From Emmonsiellopsis sp. PD_33 (Eukaryota > Ascomycota > Eurotiomycetes > Onygenales > Ajellomycetaceae): a stretch of 64,000 bases of DNA. The notes under the pieces were generated by a model. The model did not search any database. It was given only the letters and a program-made list of their open reading frames with translations, and was not told where the DNA came from. Positions 1 to 12,405 of this stretch are shown here, piece after piece. The first letter of the stretch is position 1; the number at the start of each line of letters is the position of its first letter. Where the stretch lies: NCBI GenBank assembly GCA_032988165.1, contig JANTQF010000039.1, positions 1 to 64,000 on the forward strand. Reading direction: 5' to 3'. Both the position numbers and the translations under genes were made by a program.

Positions 1-27
1 AGCTTAGTCATATATGTAGCTTAGTCA
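1..27. repeat. Short direct repeat at the left edge
   Basis: The 10-mer agcttagtca occurs at 1-10 and again at 18-27, separated by tatatgt. It lies just beyond the readable part of ALG2 exon 1. The core CTTAGTCA also occurs at the ends of the A+T-rich inverted-repeat element at 62069-62913, so this could be the tip of a transposon that continues to the left. The window is too short here to decide. Confidence 0.3.
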
Positions 28-74
28 GGCCCCCCTGATATAAATACCTATAGATGGCCTAAGAACCTAGAGAA

Positions 75-359
75 TCACCACCCCCCCACCACCAACCCCA
101 CCTGCCTCAACACCGCCATCGCCACCCTCCCGCGCCCGCCAATCTGGTCGGGAAACACGGCATCGCCACGCACGCGCACGTCCAGCGTGCCGTCGCGCGC
201 CTCCTCGAAGCAGTGGCTCCGGTCGCGGTGCGAGGTGTAGATGGTCACGGTGTGGCCGCGGGCTTGCAGCGCGAGGGCGACGTCGAGGATGAGGCGTTCG
301 GCGCCGCCGATGCCGAGGTCCGGGTGGATTAGGGTTATTTTTAGGCGGGGGATGGTCAT
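75..359 (-). CDS. alg2: ALG2 alpha-1,3/1,6-mannosyltransferase, N-terminal part
   Basis: Alg2 adds the second and third mannoses to the dolichol-linked oligosaccharide on the cytosolic face of the ER, in N-glycan assembly. The first ~85 residues show the GT-B/GT4 N-terminus typical of the family: a beta strand leading into HPDLGIGGAERL, then TIYTSHRDRSHCFEE and VRVRGD. The start is the ATG at 357-359, followed at once by recognisable family sequence. After residues AVLRQ (about position 102) the frame loses family likeness and stops at 75. A weak donor (GTGGGG, first base 101) would make this the end of exon 1, with the rest of the gene beyond the window. A frameshift or an insertion in the first 100 bases cannot be excluded. 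Confidence 0.8.
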   Translation of the reverse strand: MTIPRLKITLIHPDLGIGGAERLILDVALALQARGHTVTIYTSHRDRSHCFEEARDGTLDVRVRGDAVFPDQIGGRGRVAMAVLRQVGLVVGGW

Positions 360-1575
360 TGTTTGGTTTTCTGTTTTGGATTTGGTGTTTGGTGTTTTGG
401 CTAGGGGAGTTGGGGTTGATTTGTTGTTGTTGTGGTGTGTGGTGGTGGTTGTTTTGGGTGAGGTGTCGAGATGGATGGAGCTTGGCTTGGGGTTGGAGCA
501 GTGAGGTCATCGCTGGTTAGTTCGGGAGGAAGGCGGTCAGGTGATTCTTGCCCTTACCTGGGCCCCTATTCATAATGGGATGGATCCAGCTCAATTTCAT
601 CTGGAGAAAGTAAAAGAGACATTCAATGACAGAGACCAAGTATAAAAACCATATACAGTACAATATAGTCATTAACACTATCTAATTAACCAACTTGCAT
701 AGATCCGTCTGCTACATCCCATCAAATAGCAACAAAAATAAAACCACAGCTCAGCCAAAAAGGGGGCCCATTCCATTCCATCCCATTCCGGCCAGAAAGT
801 TGCTACCAACGGCAGTTATGTATGATATTTTGAAATGAATAATAAAGAAAAAAAGAACATAATAAAACACAAAACTCCTCCCTTCTTCCTCCATCCTTCT
901 CCGGCCCTCACATCCATACATCCCTCCGCCGTCATGTCTTCTACTGCGGGATACATACATAGGTAGGTAGGTAGGTAGGTAGGTAGGTAATTGACAGGTA
1001 GTAATAGTGACAGGTGCTTAGAATTTTCAAGTGGTATCTATGCAAATCAAAAAGGGAAGGAAAAATATTGCCTTCGTAAAAAAGCAAAAATAGAAATAAA
1101 AAAACATAATGGGCGTGAATCGAACAAATGGAAAGCGTTCCGTGAAACCTGATTGGTTGGTTTGGAAGCTGGAGAAAAGAAAAGATAATAAAAACAGATA
1201 GCTGCAGAAAGGGAATAGATATCACTTGGGTTGCAAAGTTAAGGTGAGGGTTAGGAGTTTTAGTCGAACGGGGAGAAAATAACAAAAGCCACGCAACAAA
1301 AGGAAAAGCATGTACGGAGAGGGGATATAATCAACAGTATTTCGGCAGGGAAAAGAGAGATAAAAGAAAAAGGATATAGATAGGTCATAAATGACATCGT
1401 CAAGAATTAGAAAAAGAAAATGATAAACCAAGCACACTGGGGTAAATACGAGACGAGAGAGCATGGGATCAATTTGAGAACATTTGCCAAAAGGAGGAGG
1501 GAAAGAATGATTTCGCAGGCGCCGGTGGTGTCCAAGGTGAGCACAATAAATGATACAACCAGAAAGGAAATCAAA
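360..1575. other. Spacer between the kinesin 3' end and ALG2
   Basis: No supportable gene. It must hold the 3' untranslated region of the kinesin gene and the promoter of ALG2, both on the minus strand. The sequence is A/T- and purine-biased, with several short open frames of low complexity that look fortuitous. Confidence 0.6.
959..989. repeat. (TAGG)n microsatellite
   Basis: About seven and a half uninterrupted TAGG units lie in the spacer downstream of the kinesin gene. The tract is probably length-variable. Confidence 0.9.
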
Positions 1576-4500
1576 TCAGAAGCAGTTGAGCGTGCTCTTC
1601 TTCTTCTTCTTGCTGATGGCATTCATTTTCTCTTCCAAATGAGCACGAGCAGCCTCGGCTTCTCGTCTTGCGTTCCTCTCCTCCTCAACGGCCTGGATTG
1701 AGAGTCTGGTCGAGTTCCGCTCGGATCGTAACTGGGTGAGCTCATCCTCGTATTGCCACGCCTTCGTCTTCCAGGCGTCCATGTCGGCCTTGACCTTGTT
1801 GCTCTGCGCCTCGAGATCGCCAAGAGCTTCCTCGAGCGTAGCGGTCAGCTGCTTCTCAGCATGGAGATGTTTCTCAATGGTACGGATGCGCGCTTCCTGG
1901 TCTTCGACCAGCTGGGCATTGACAAGCTCCTTGCTGGTGTGTCTGGAGCTTGGTGGAGAGATGCTTCCAGTCTGGGCGGCAATGTTTGGCAGAGGAGGAA
2001 GAGGGATAGCAGGGGGAGGCGAAGGCAGGGAGGCAGCCGAAGCGCTCTTGCGAAGATTTGATGTCATGGAGCTGGTACGATCAAGCGACGATGGTCCCTC
2101 ACCATTACGCATCTGAGCCTGTTTTTCAATCAGTGAAGAACGATGATAAACATCAGTTCCGAAACTTACCTCCAGCTGGTCAATCCGGAATCGATAATTC
2201 TCAATATCCTTCTCCAGGTTGGCGATCTTGAGATTGGCTTCATCGAGTGCCTGATGTCTTTCGGCTTGAATCACAGACACACGGTTATGGTGTTGATCGA
2301 AGGTATTAGTGATTTGTTCCTCGAGCTCTTCAACTAGGCGGACACTCTTCTGCTTCTCAGCACTGATATCATTGATGATCGCATCCTTCTTCTTTATCTG
2401 CTCGTCCTTCTCCTTGAGGGCATCCTCGTGGCTAGCAACGAGGTGAGCAAGCTCCGTCATCTTCGCTTCATGTCTGCTAGATTTCTCGGTCAAGTCATTG
2501 AACTGTCTCTCGAGCTTAGCATGGCTGCTCTTCTTGCCGTCAAGTTCCCTGACAAGCTCTTCATTGGTGTCGAACAGCTCAGAGTATTTATCGGCAAAGT
2601 GCTGTTTCTGGGAAATGACGTCCTCGATTTGCTCCTGGAGCGAGCTAGCGGTGACGGGAGCGTTCAAGACAGCGGTGACACCGGACAACAATTTCGTCAA
2701 TTCATTCTTGGAAGATGAAATCTCCGTTCGTAAAGCGTTAAGGGCGTGTTCATTTCGAGCACTCTCCTCAGCAATTCGTGATTCATATTGTGCCTCCGCC
2801 GCAGCAGTAACTCTAGCTTCTAGCTCCTCCAGCTCCTTCTTGTGCGACTCTTGCAGGACCGTGAGCTCCGTCTTCTGGGTTTCGACAGCAGACTTGTGCG
2901 ACTCAATCTCTTGTTCTAGGGTAGTGGCGCGGCTGCGGTAAGAATCGAGCTCCTCGCTGCCGGACTCCTTGTCCTTCTCATGTCGCGAAAGTTGTTCCTT
3001 GGCCTCTGCAAGCGATGTTTCCAAGTCCGATATGGTAGAGATATGAGCAGCGATAGTGGCCTTGTGCTCATCAACATCGCTCTTAAGACTATCCACAAGC
3101 TCTTGATGTTTAGCACGGGCAGCCTCGAGACTCTCGGCAGCAGCAGCTTTCTCCTCAGCTGTAGCACCCTCTGCGGCATTTCGTTCGCCTCGCAGGGCAT
3201 CGACGCTAGCCATGGCAGCCTCTAATTCCACAAGGGTGGTTTGAAGTTGTTTCTCTGAAGACAAAAGAGATTCGGCGGCGGTGCGGTGTTTAGCTTCCCA
3301 TTCAGCCCGCTCAGCAAGGGCAGCTTCCAGTTCAGCAAGGGTGGACTGGAGTTTGTTCTCAGAAGACTGCAACGACTCGACGACGGTTTGATGTTTGATT
3401 TCCCAATCGGAATTTTGTTCCTCGAGCTGCACGATCTTCTCATCTTGGACCTTGACTTGCTCCTCCTTCTCGGTCACTAGAGCCTTTTGTGCCTGTAATA
3501 TCTCGTTCAAGCTCTGGACTTCGCCGGTTAGCTCTTTCTCAAGAGCATCATGGGCCTCTTGCATCTCACGGATCTGGTTCTCGTGTTGCAAGATCTGATC
3601 CCTCATCTGCGAGACAACACTAATATCCATTGGTGAGGAACCAGACAGACTAGATCGCTCTCTAGTCAGGCCGGAGATAATCGTAGCCTTGGTTTCCATC
3701 TCCTTCTTGACATTCTTGTTCTCAGCCTCGAGCGCTTGGATGCGTTCCATGCGAACGTGTAGCTCATGCATGGCAGTGTTAAGACTGTGCTCGAAATTTT
3801 GCATGGTGTCTGGGCGGTCCTCGAATTCCTCAACAGCAATGTTACGGAGAGAGGCGAGAGAGCGGTGTGCGCGATCGACGGTGGCCATGTTTTGGCTAGT
3901 CATACGACGGATAACCTGGGGCTTGGGGGAAGGGGATGATGGCGATGCTGATTTTGTGCGTTGGATCTCAGATTTAAGGTCCTCGACAAGGTTCAGGGTC
4001 TCTTCATGCTCTGACTGCAGCTGGGCATATTGCTGTGTGACCATAGTCATGCCAGTCTGATGCTCATGCAGAAGTCTCTGCATACTCTCCAAGTCATGGT
4101 TCACTTCATCCTTCTCGAAGGCATCTGGTAGGTCGGAATTCGCTTTCTTGCCACTCTCCGAAGCCTCCCGTGAAATAGATGACCCCTCGGCCAAGGATAA
4201 TTCCGAGGAGAGCAGTCGCGAAGATGAGGGCTGTCCGCCAGCCTTGAGCTCTTGGACCCGTGAGTCCTCTAAAAAAGATACCGGCCGCGATGTCGTCATG
4301 GGAGATGCGACAGCACCAGCAGTAGCGGGGTGGCGAGCTTCGTCAACCGCATCTTGGAGTTCAGCGAGAGTCCGGAGAGCTTCTTCATATTTGGCGTGTA
4401 GAAGATCGTAGTCGTTGACGGAGGCTTCGTGTTGGATCCGGAGTTCGAACAGTTCTTGGGTGACATCGTCCAGCTTCTCAGCCACGAACCGGGATTGAGC

Positions 4501-7131
4501 AGGGCTCTGTGGGGGATAGTCTTGGTTGGCATCGAGGTGTTTGCCCTCTTGGTCTCCAGATGCTTTCTGGAGAGTCTCCAGTCCTATTTTGTCGGCTTCC
4601 ACTTCCTGTTCGACTATTTGCTCAAGAGGCGAATCAGCTAGGTCATCGTCAGATTCGGGAATGGCAGTTTCGGCAGCTTCCATGAGGACATCTAGCGATT
4701 GGCCTCGAGCGCGGGTTCTGGGAGGCTCTTTGGTGACAATAGGTTCTTGGGGAGCATCGGCCTTTCCATCATCCGATTTGGCGCCATTCTGTTGGATATG
4801 GTCAAGTTCGTATAAGAGGGTATCCAGTTTACCGAGGCTGCGTTGACGGTCGATAACATGCTCCAGTCTGTCCATCTCGCGTTGCATCAATTCCATATCT
4901 TGGTCGGCCTCTGCCAGTCGCTCCTCCAAGGTCGAAATGTAATCTTCACAGCTGGCTTCATTCTCACGGGCCCGGGCAATCTCCTTGCGGAGTTCAGCGA
5001 TGATTGCTGCGTTCTTCTCTTCCCCAGTGGTATGTCCATCAAGCTTTGATTCGAGATCGTGGAGGTAATGCTCAGTGTTGGCTTCACGATCCATCATCTT
5101 CTGAACGCGGGCTTGTAACTGGGCGTTGACAGTCTCGACATAGGCGCACTTAGTTTCCCGTTCCAGGAGACTGCTTTCGGTGTTTGATAGAGAAGAACGT
5201 GTATTGGACAACGAGGACTCAAGGCTCTGTATGGTTTTTTCGTACTCTAGTACGACCTGTTCAACGGACTCTGCAAAGGAATGCGACCGCTTCAGTCTCT
5301 CCATTGCACTATCGCCTAGCAAATTTTGAAGATCATCAGTATCGCCATTGAAATCGGTGGCTTTGGTCAACTCCGAGATGAGCTTAGCATGGCGCTGGCT
5401 GAGAGCGGTATAGCTTTCCTGGATATCCAACAGGTGGTTCTGGAGCTCGATCTCCCGTTCGTTTTGGCGTTCTGCACGCTCTTGCGGCACATTACTCCTT
5501 CGGTCACCGCCTTCCGAATTGCTGATTTGTTGGCGCAAAAAGGCCACCTCCGCCTTTAGTCGGTCAATAACAGCTTGCTTATCACTCTCATCCGACACTT
5601 GCTGGATCCGGGGTTTGCTTTGGATGGCCCGAGCTCGTTGGGCATATTGTACAGTGTTCAAGGTCTCACTAAGATGGAATTCGGCGGGTGTTACACAGGC
5701 AATCATGTAAGTGATCGCATTTCCACCAAGAGAATCCTGAAGCAATCGAGTGAGCTTGGAATCGCGGTAAGAGACGTGCGAACCAGCTTGGCGCGACGAA
5801 AGCTGCGAAATGACCTTGCCCAGACTGGCAAGACCGGCGTTGATGGATATACCCTCTTTGGCCCGTTCTCCAGAAGCGCCAGTGTTCTTGAGACGTTCGC
5901 TACCAGCAAGATCGACGAAGTGGAGTTTGCTATCTACAGTAACTGTGGTATCGGACCCTGTCAACGCTTCAATGGGCATAGACAATCGCTTCTCGCGGTT
6001 CGACAGATTCGAGGTCGAGTCTTTGCGTTGTACAAGATTTAGAGAAAAGACGGCATGTGAACGGGATGATTTGGCGTTGATGGCGGTGGAATCGGTCTGT
6101 CGAATAGAGGAACCAAAGTTGAGGGCTCCTATAAGATCTTCAAACGAGTTGATATTGACTTGATGCAGGCCTGTAAGCAGGATGCGTCCTTTCGCATCTT
6201 CGCGGATAGTTACAGAATTCCTATCACCGAACGGGGTGGACTCGGGTAGAAGAAGATCTCGTAATTGCTCGTTGTAGATCTAATGAGATTATTAGATGAT
6301 GGTCTGAATACGAGAGACCTGGGATAGTACCTCAACGTAGGTGGCTTTCATCTGCCAGTTTTTATCCAACAATGCTTTCCCAAAACTCGGCATGGATGAA
6401 TTGACGGAATACCTCGCCGGGGTCCGGAGTCCAGTGGAGCTGTGGCGATTGTGAGTAGTGTTACCCGCCAATTTCTCGAACAGCATCTGAGCGGCACGGG
6501 GGATAATTCCTACAAGCGCAATGCACCATTAGACAAGGCCCACGCAATGGTCAAAGGATTGAAAATTCCAAAGACAGACATACCCATGATTTTCTGGTCA
6601 TTCTGCTCCCCAGGGCCAGACGTGCCCATTGTATATGATTTACCAGCGCCAGACTGGCCATACGCAAGAATGGAAACATTGTAACCCTGTACAAAGGAAT
6701 TGACGCTGTCGTGAAGGTATTCCCAGACACCTTCCTGATCCACCGTCTCTGCAAATACCCGATCGAATACAAAAAGCTTGCGACCTTGCGGAGCGTCGAC
6801 GGCCAAGCTGGTGGGAGATGTAACCTGGACTGTCGATCGTTGGAAACGTTGCGGAATTAATTCGAAGCCGGGATCGGTAGGTTTCAATGGCGGCCGCACG
6901 CGGACAGCTATGTCATTTCACGTTGTCAGTAATGATCCTCAAGAGGAAAACGCAGCGAATCGAATACATACCAACTTTGACGGCTGTCTTGGTATCCTCA
7001 TCCGACGCGCGACTGCCGCCCTGTTTGCTGCTCATGCTCATCCGACTGTTGCTGCGAGGAGGACGGATCATGGCGCTCATGGGCCGCGGCTGGCCAGAGG
7101 GCGTGGGCGACCCGGGAGGAGAATTGGTCAT
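1576..7131 (-). CDS. Kinesin motor protein with long coiled-coil tail (kinesin-4-like)
   Basis: A microtubule motor ATPase. Five exons can be placed: 7131-6972, 6907-6584, 6509-6331, 6279-2170 and 2118-1576, giving about 1771 residues. Every splice has a GT...AG pair and keeps the frame. The N-terminal motor domain (about residues 49-430) has the P-loop GQSGAGKS (137-144), switch I NAKSSRSHA (289-297) and switch II DLAGSE (344-349). The rest is mostly long heptad-rich coiled coil broken by Ser/Pro-rich linkers, with a short lysine run near the C-terminus. An N-terminal motor, great length and coiled-coil tail without FHA or PH signatures suit a kinesin-4/KIF4-like protein. The class is my inference; a fungal-specific kinesin is possible. 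The start at 7131 is chosen because it gives a 53-residue Ser/Pro-rich leader spliced directly to AVRVRPP. The last intron (2119-2169) is 51 nt, stop-free and in frame, so it would be translated if retained. Confidence 0.9.
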
Positions 7132-7490
7132 GATGGGTTGGTGTCAATCGACGACGTGGTCTGTAACCCTTCACAAGCACACTTTGACAACCCCAGCCGT
7201 ATCACGACGGGAAGGCGACACACGCACGCACGCACACTAAGACAGACAACCCCCCAAGGCTAGTCCACCAAGAAGTTGAGTGTTAGAGCAGGGGGAGGAA
7301 TGGGCTCATGAGTCGTAGGAGGGAGGCGTGCCGTCCTCGTCGAACAAGCTGGCAGGTGGAATTGGGGAGAGGAAGAGGACGCAGCGTGGTGACGGAGCGA
7401 AGACTGGGGCCAGGAGACAGAAAGGGCCGGCCAAGCGAGGTGACGGGACGCCCCCTATTTTCCGCAAAAAAAGAGATCGACTAGCGTAGT

Positions 7491-7502
7491 TTTTGGCGGG
7501 AA
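7491..7502 (+). promoter_or_regulatory. E2F-like element (TTTTGGCGGGAA)
   Basis: The 12-mer TTTTGGCGGGAA, about 360 bp upstream of the kinesin start, matches the classical animal/plant E2F site. Fungal G1/S regulation normally uses SBF/MBF sites instead, so the match may be chance. It is noted because kinesins of mitosis are commonly cell-cycle regulated. Confidence 0.25.
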
Positions 7503-9264
7503 CGTGGGATTTGACGCCAAAGATAGGAGGGCTCGCGTCATGAAGCAGCAAGAGGACGATACATGCGAGGACGGCGGGGGAGAGGCGTGGGAGCAGACGA
7601 GGAGCGGGCGCGAGAGGGAGCAGAGGCCACCGCGAGGACGACGCGAGCAAGCTGGCAATGGACGAGCAGATGCGGAGGGCGGCTGGGGATAGAATGGGCG
7701 GTGGTGGACGGAGACGATGCTGGATCCATGGATGGGATGCCGGATGCTGGAGGCTTCCTGGCTTACTCATCCCTAGTCCGAGCCACGCAGCCAATCAGCG
7801 CCCGCCGTGCCCCTGGCTAGCGCAGCCCATCCCTGGCCCATACCGGCCTGGTACCGTGCGTGTCACCCGCCGCCCCGAGTCTCGCCCGCCGGTACCTGCG
7901 CGGTACCTGGCCCCGATGGGTGTGCTATGGCAGGGCCAAACACCCGCTAAACTCCAGTTAAAGAACCTCTAAATGTTCTTTGCCTGGGAATCCTCCATCC
8001 AGCTTCCCAAGTAAACATTCAAGCTCAAACTTCCCGTACGGCTCGCCCCTGGCCCTGAAACTGCCGTGCCATGGAACAAGCTTGCGATCGAGCCATCAGC
8101 TTCCCAAACTCTCGTCTCCCTTCGATTCCAAGCTCACGCCGTCGTCTCAGGCCCCAACGCCTCGCTCAGCCACTGGCTATCGCCCAGCTGCCCCAGATTC
8201 GCCATCGAGATCGCAAAAGTTTAATCGTTGAAAAAATAGATTCCTCAGATCGAGGTCAAGGAGGCGACAGTTTCAACCAATACATGCAGCGGTCGGATCA
8301 TGGCCCACCGTCCCGTTCATGTTTCAGGTAGTTATCCATATTATAGATCCATACTCCTCCTCTCCCATAACCTGTAACCATTGTAGCGATTTTGTACCTA
8401 TCACTACCAACCATGTCTTATTGCTCCGTAATTAACCTCCCATTGCCAAAGAGCACTTACCGGTGGTTGTCCCACCAGCCATGCCCATGACGGCTGCCAC
8501 AACTGCCAACGCCTGTGTCTGTGTTGCTTTCTTTAATCCAACTGCTATCTGCCCGTTGGCTGGCTTGTAGAGCACGGGCTGGATGGGGTAGGACCTGTTA
8601 ATCTCAACCTCATCCATATGATTGACTGGCTGGATGGAGCTACACCCCCTATGGGGGATAGATACCTGCTTCAAGGACTCACCGCTGGCTTCTAGATGTA
8701 TTACATATCTTTGTCCTCTGTGCGAGACATGTATGCATGTCTGATCTATGTACCCAGAGACTCATCAACCGTGAAGTTCTCCTCCATACGTATGTACATA
8801 CCTGTGTGTGCAGCCCAGACAGGGGAATAAAAACTCACATGCAGCTAGGCCAATTATAATTGCACATGGGCAATTTAAACATCCTTTTCAATCACCTCTT
8901 TGTTCCCTGTATATAACTAGTTGACTTTAGCGGTTGTGGAAGTGTTTGTGGTCTTTGCGTCGGCTTTGGAGTTGTCTGTACATGTGCAAACCTTGTATGT
9001 ATGCACATGCCTACTCCGTACATCGCGAATCCTTTGATCATTTATGTACTCTGTAATTATTTAAGATTGGGAATCAGTATGCCCGGAAAATCTCTTCGGC
9101 AGTCACAGTTTGACGGTGGTGAGGTACAGGGTTTCATTTGCTATCTATCTATCAAGTTACAGACAATAGCAACATAATCTAGTTAGTTTATCCTATCCCA
9201 ACCCAAGGAGCTTCTATTTCTATTTCTCCCAATTGACACTGAAACAGGCAGGGGAATCCAAGGT

Positions 9265-9281
9265 AAAAAAAAAAAAAAAAA
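9265..9281. repeat. Poly-A tract
   Basis: Seventeen consecutive A residues in the non-coding spacer. Confidence 0.9.
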
Positions 9282-9805
9282 CTCTTCCCACATGCATCAA
9301 TCCATCCACTACACACTCACCACTTGACACTTGACAGGCATTCACATGCAGCTATCTCTACCAATAGCATTAAGCAGCTATATATTCCCACCAGTTACAA
9401 TGGTGCGTGGGTATAGGTATGTGATAGATGTGACATGACAGAACATTGAAGCTTTGCATTTCCCTCCCATGCTTTCATTGCTTTGCTACACCGCTCGCTT
9501 TGAGAATCGAAGAGAAATGGATGGCTGGATGGATGTATCTTCACTCAACTCCTAGAAACTCGTCCAGGCCTCTGGAAGATGTAGCCTTGAAGTAATAGGG
9601 CTATGAATGTATCCATCTCTAACTAACCGGCTAGAGTTGACGGTGATCATAATCATCAGAACGTATCTCATGTAGCTTTAGTCAACAGCCAATCCCCCTT
9701 TCTCTGTGCATAGTTATCCATCCAAGGAAGCCATACCTGCATTAATATATTGCCGATCCCTCGTGTCGTTACAGAGTTAAATCCCTAACGGCAAAAAGCA
9801 AAAAG

Positions 9806-9856
9806 GAAAGAAAGAAAGAAAGAAAGAAATCAACCAACCTCAACCCCCCCCCCCCC
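9806..9856. repeat. (GAAA)n microsatellite followed by a C13 tract
   Basis: About six GAAA units at 9806-9829, followed after a short gap by thirteen C residues at 9844-9856. Both are simple repeats in non-coding DNA and likely variable between isolates. Confidence 0.9.
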
Positions 9857-11306
9857 AACCTTTGACCGTTGAAGTTTAACCCATCCAACGAAACAGGCTA
9901 GAAGCACAAAAGAACTTCCAAAAAAGCATTCATTCCAACCGAGCCGTCCGGAGCGGGGCCTGCCTGCGCTAGCTGATGGTTAAGCTGCTTCTAGTCAAGC
10001 TTTAAGCCATTGCTCCGCTCCAAAAAAGATGCACCGGCGTGGTTCGTTTAAAAGAATTAACCAGTGAGTGGGCTGGTTAGTTAGTTAGTTAAACTCACTC
10101 CTAACTACAGAAGTAACTCAACAAATAAATATCCACTGCGGAAGAAGTCCTGCATGTGCTGAGCATCTATTACCAGCTGGAGACTTTTGGTGGATGGATA
10201 GTTCAACGAGGAAACCAGGATCCTGGGGAGGGTGATGGTTGGCCGCCCCTTTGCAACAACATAAGAAAGGGGGCTCTTTTTTTTTGGCCCTGTTGATGCC
10301 AGGTTGAAATTCACTGTCACCTGTGGGCGATTGAGGGCTTGGATCTCAATGGGTTCTCTGGGAATAAATAATTGCAGCTAACTTAAAGTACTGCAATTGC
10401 CATCAGCTGGGGATGGATGTTTTTTGTTCAAGATCGGATAAAACTTGAATATTCTTTTCCTTTTCTCTTGTTTCTTCCCTTATTTTCTCTGTGGGTGGGT
10501 AGAAGCTGTACTTTTCCCATGCTGGTTGTCCCATATTATCTATGAATCCTTTATTGGAAGGAGATTATAACAAATTTGGCAGGGTACTTCTCTCATTATC
10601 AGCTTTATTACCTCTGGTTTCTTTGATGGACCAGTTGTATGGGTTTCTTTAAAGCTATGAATTGCACACAAGGTAGGTGTAAGACCATTGAAGATGAGAG
10701 TTCCGACCGCAATGGTAATGGCGATTATATATGCCCCCATTAAGCTGGTCTAGGCCAAAGCGGCTATACATACATGGTCAAATTATTCTATGTATAGATT
10801 GGCCCCCAGAAGATACTCCTCTAGCCTTCCATTGCTATATATAGGTTTCTCTTGTTTCCCAATTATCTGGAATAATAGGGATATTATTCCTGGCATAAAG
10901 GGGGAACTTCTAGATACTGCCTCATGGAAACAATTTATCTACTTGGCTAACGGTGAAGAATACAAGGTGGTCAATACAGGCATACTCTATGCGGTCTGCT
11001 AAGTTGTACATTGAAAAGTGATTGGCGTGGAATCTGGATTATCCTGGGTTTCCAGCAATTTTATACGGTACAATGATGGTGATGACAAGGCCAACTATGG
11101 TATGAGCACGCAATTTGATACAATTCAAAGTATGTGTCTTTTGAATCCTCCTCCCCATATTCATAATATGCTTACTGTAAATTTTTATAAATGTTCATGC
11201 AAATGCTAATGACCAAACCAATATTTAGGGTGAGGGAAGAAAGGGGGAAAATGAAGCAGACTGGTTAAACTCTCCACCCGACTCTAGAGAAATAAACACA
11301 CTTTCT

Positions 11307-12405
11307 CTAGGCATCCGATTTCCGCGGCTGTGAAGGGATTAAACTATGCTCCAACTCCAAGGGTGAACGACCATCTTGCCTTTCCACTGCTATAGCCTCC
11401 CTAGATCTGGCTATTGGTGTATCTCCCTCTCGCGGCCGTGCCTGTTCAATTACCGGACTCTCTTCAGGAATGAGTATAGATCCCATCAATGTTTCAGCTA
11501 TACGTGGACAATTGGTGGACACCGTATTATCCCTTTCTTCCATTTGAACGGTTTTGCCCATTACACCCCTGGGCGGTGGCCGCTCGAGGAGATCAAACGG
11601 CAATCCCCACGCCGCAGCTAAAGCCCGCAGACAACGCACGGGATACTCTGAGACGGCATCTTCCAAACTATGGAACTGTAAGGAGGTAGAGTCATCCATC
11701 TCAATCCGTCTCCAGTCTTTCCAGCCGTCAATCGAATAGTACATTGCGAGTTGAACGAGGAGATCTCCTGCGGCACGGAATTGTGAGCAGCAATGAGGCA
11801 AAAATACACATTAAAGAAGCCATGCACCGACAATACATACCTTTCCCCGGCTCTAACAGCCTCCAAAAATTCCTCACCGTCACCGGGAATGCAAAATGTA
11901 CAGCAGCAGCAGCATCATCATTCCCCCCAGCAGCTGGCGCAACACGCACAATCTCACTCCCCAACCCCCTAACCCCCTGATTCGCAACAACAGCCCTAAC
12001 ACCCACAATCTCCCGCTTAACCCCCTCAACATCCCGCCTAATAACCTCCATCTCTTCCTTGACCCCCTCAATCTCCCCCTTTAATAATCCCAATCCCCCT
12101 TCCTCGATCTTCCCACCACCCATCCCAGCAATAGCCCTCTTCACAATCCCAAACTCCCGAAACACATCCTCCCGTGCAGCCAGTTTTTTCACAATCCCGT
12201 CCAGCTTGCGATGCACGCGGTTGAAGCGGCGGTCTTTGATGTGGGTGAGTTGCTTCTCGAGTCGCGATGTGTGGTGGGTGCATAAATGGTCCATCGTCGT
12301 GGAGTTTGGGTTTAGGTGGGGATGGTGGTGGGCGGGTGAGGAAGGGGGAGGGGTAAATGAGGCGGGTGGGAGGGGAGGGGAGGAAGATGGCGGACTCGTG
12401 GTCAT
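11307..12405 (-). CDS. Uncharacterised coiled-coil protein
   Basis: Two exons (12405-11841 and 11767-11307) joined over a 73-nt intron (donor GTATGT, acceptor GCAG) give about 341 residues; the splice restores frame across a glycine codon. The N-terminus is Pro/Ser/His-rich. Residues of about 45-140 form charged helical segments with repeated E-G-V-K/R-R-E-I patterns that look like coiled coil. The second exon has a conserved-looking stretch around SEYPVRCLRALAAAWGLPFD and an Arg/Glu-rich tail. I see no signal peptide, membrane segment or catalytic motif and do not recognise the family. Codon usage is that of neighbouring genes, so it is probably real. Confidence 0.6.

Larger units (their letters stand above)
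7132..11306. other. Long gene-poor spacer upstream of the kinesin
   Basis: About 4.2 kb without a convincing coding frame. The first ~900 bases, next to the kinesin start, are G+C-rich and probably promoter and 5' leader; a CCAAT box lies near 7790. The remainder (8.0-11.3 kb) is of mixed composition, with T-, A- and C-tracts and only short open frames lacking conserved motifs. Regulatory RNA or very long untranslated regions cannot be excluded from sequence alone. Confidence 0.5.

Noticed and set aside
7306..7794. 162-codon minus-strand frame upstream of the kinesin
   Set aside because: Low-complexity Pro/Ser/Leu-rich translation of a G+C-rich promoter region, with no motif and competing frames of similar length on both strands.
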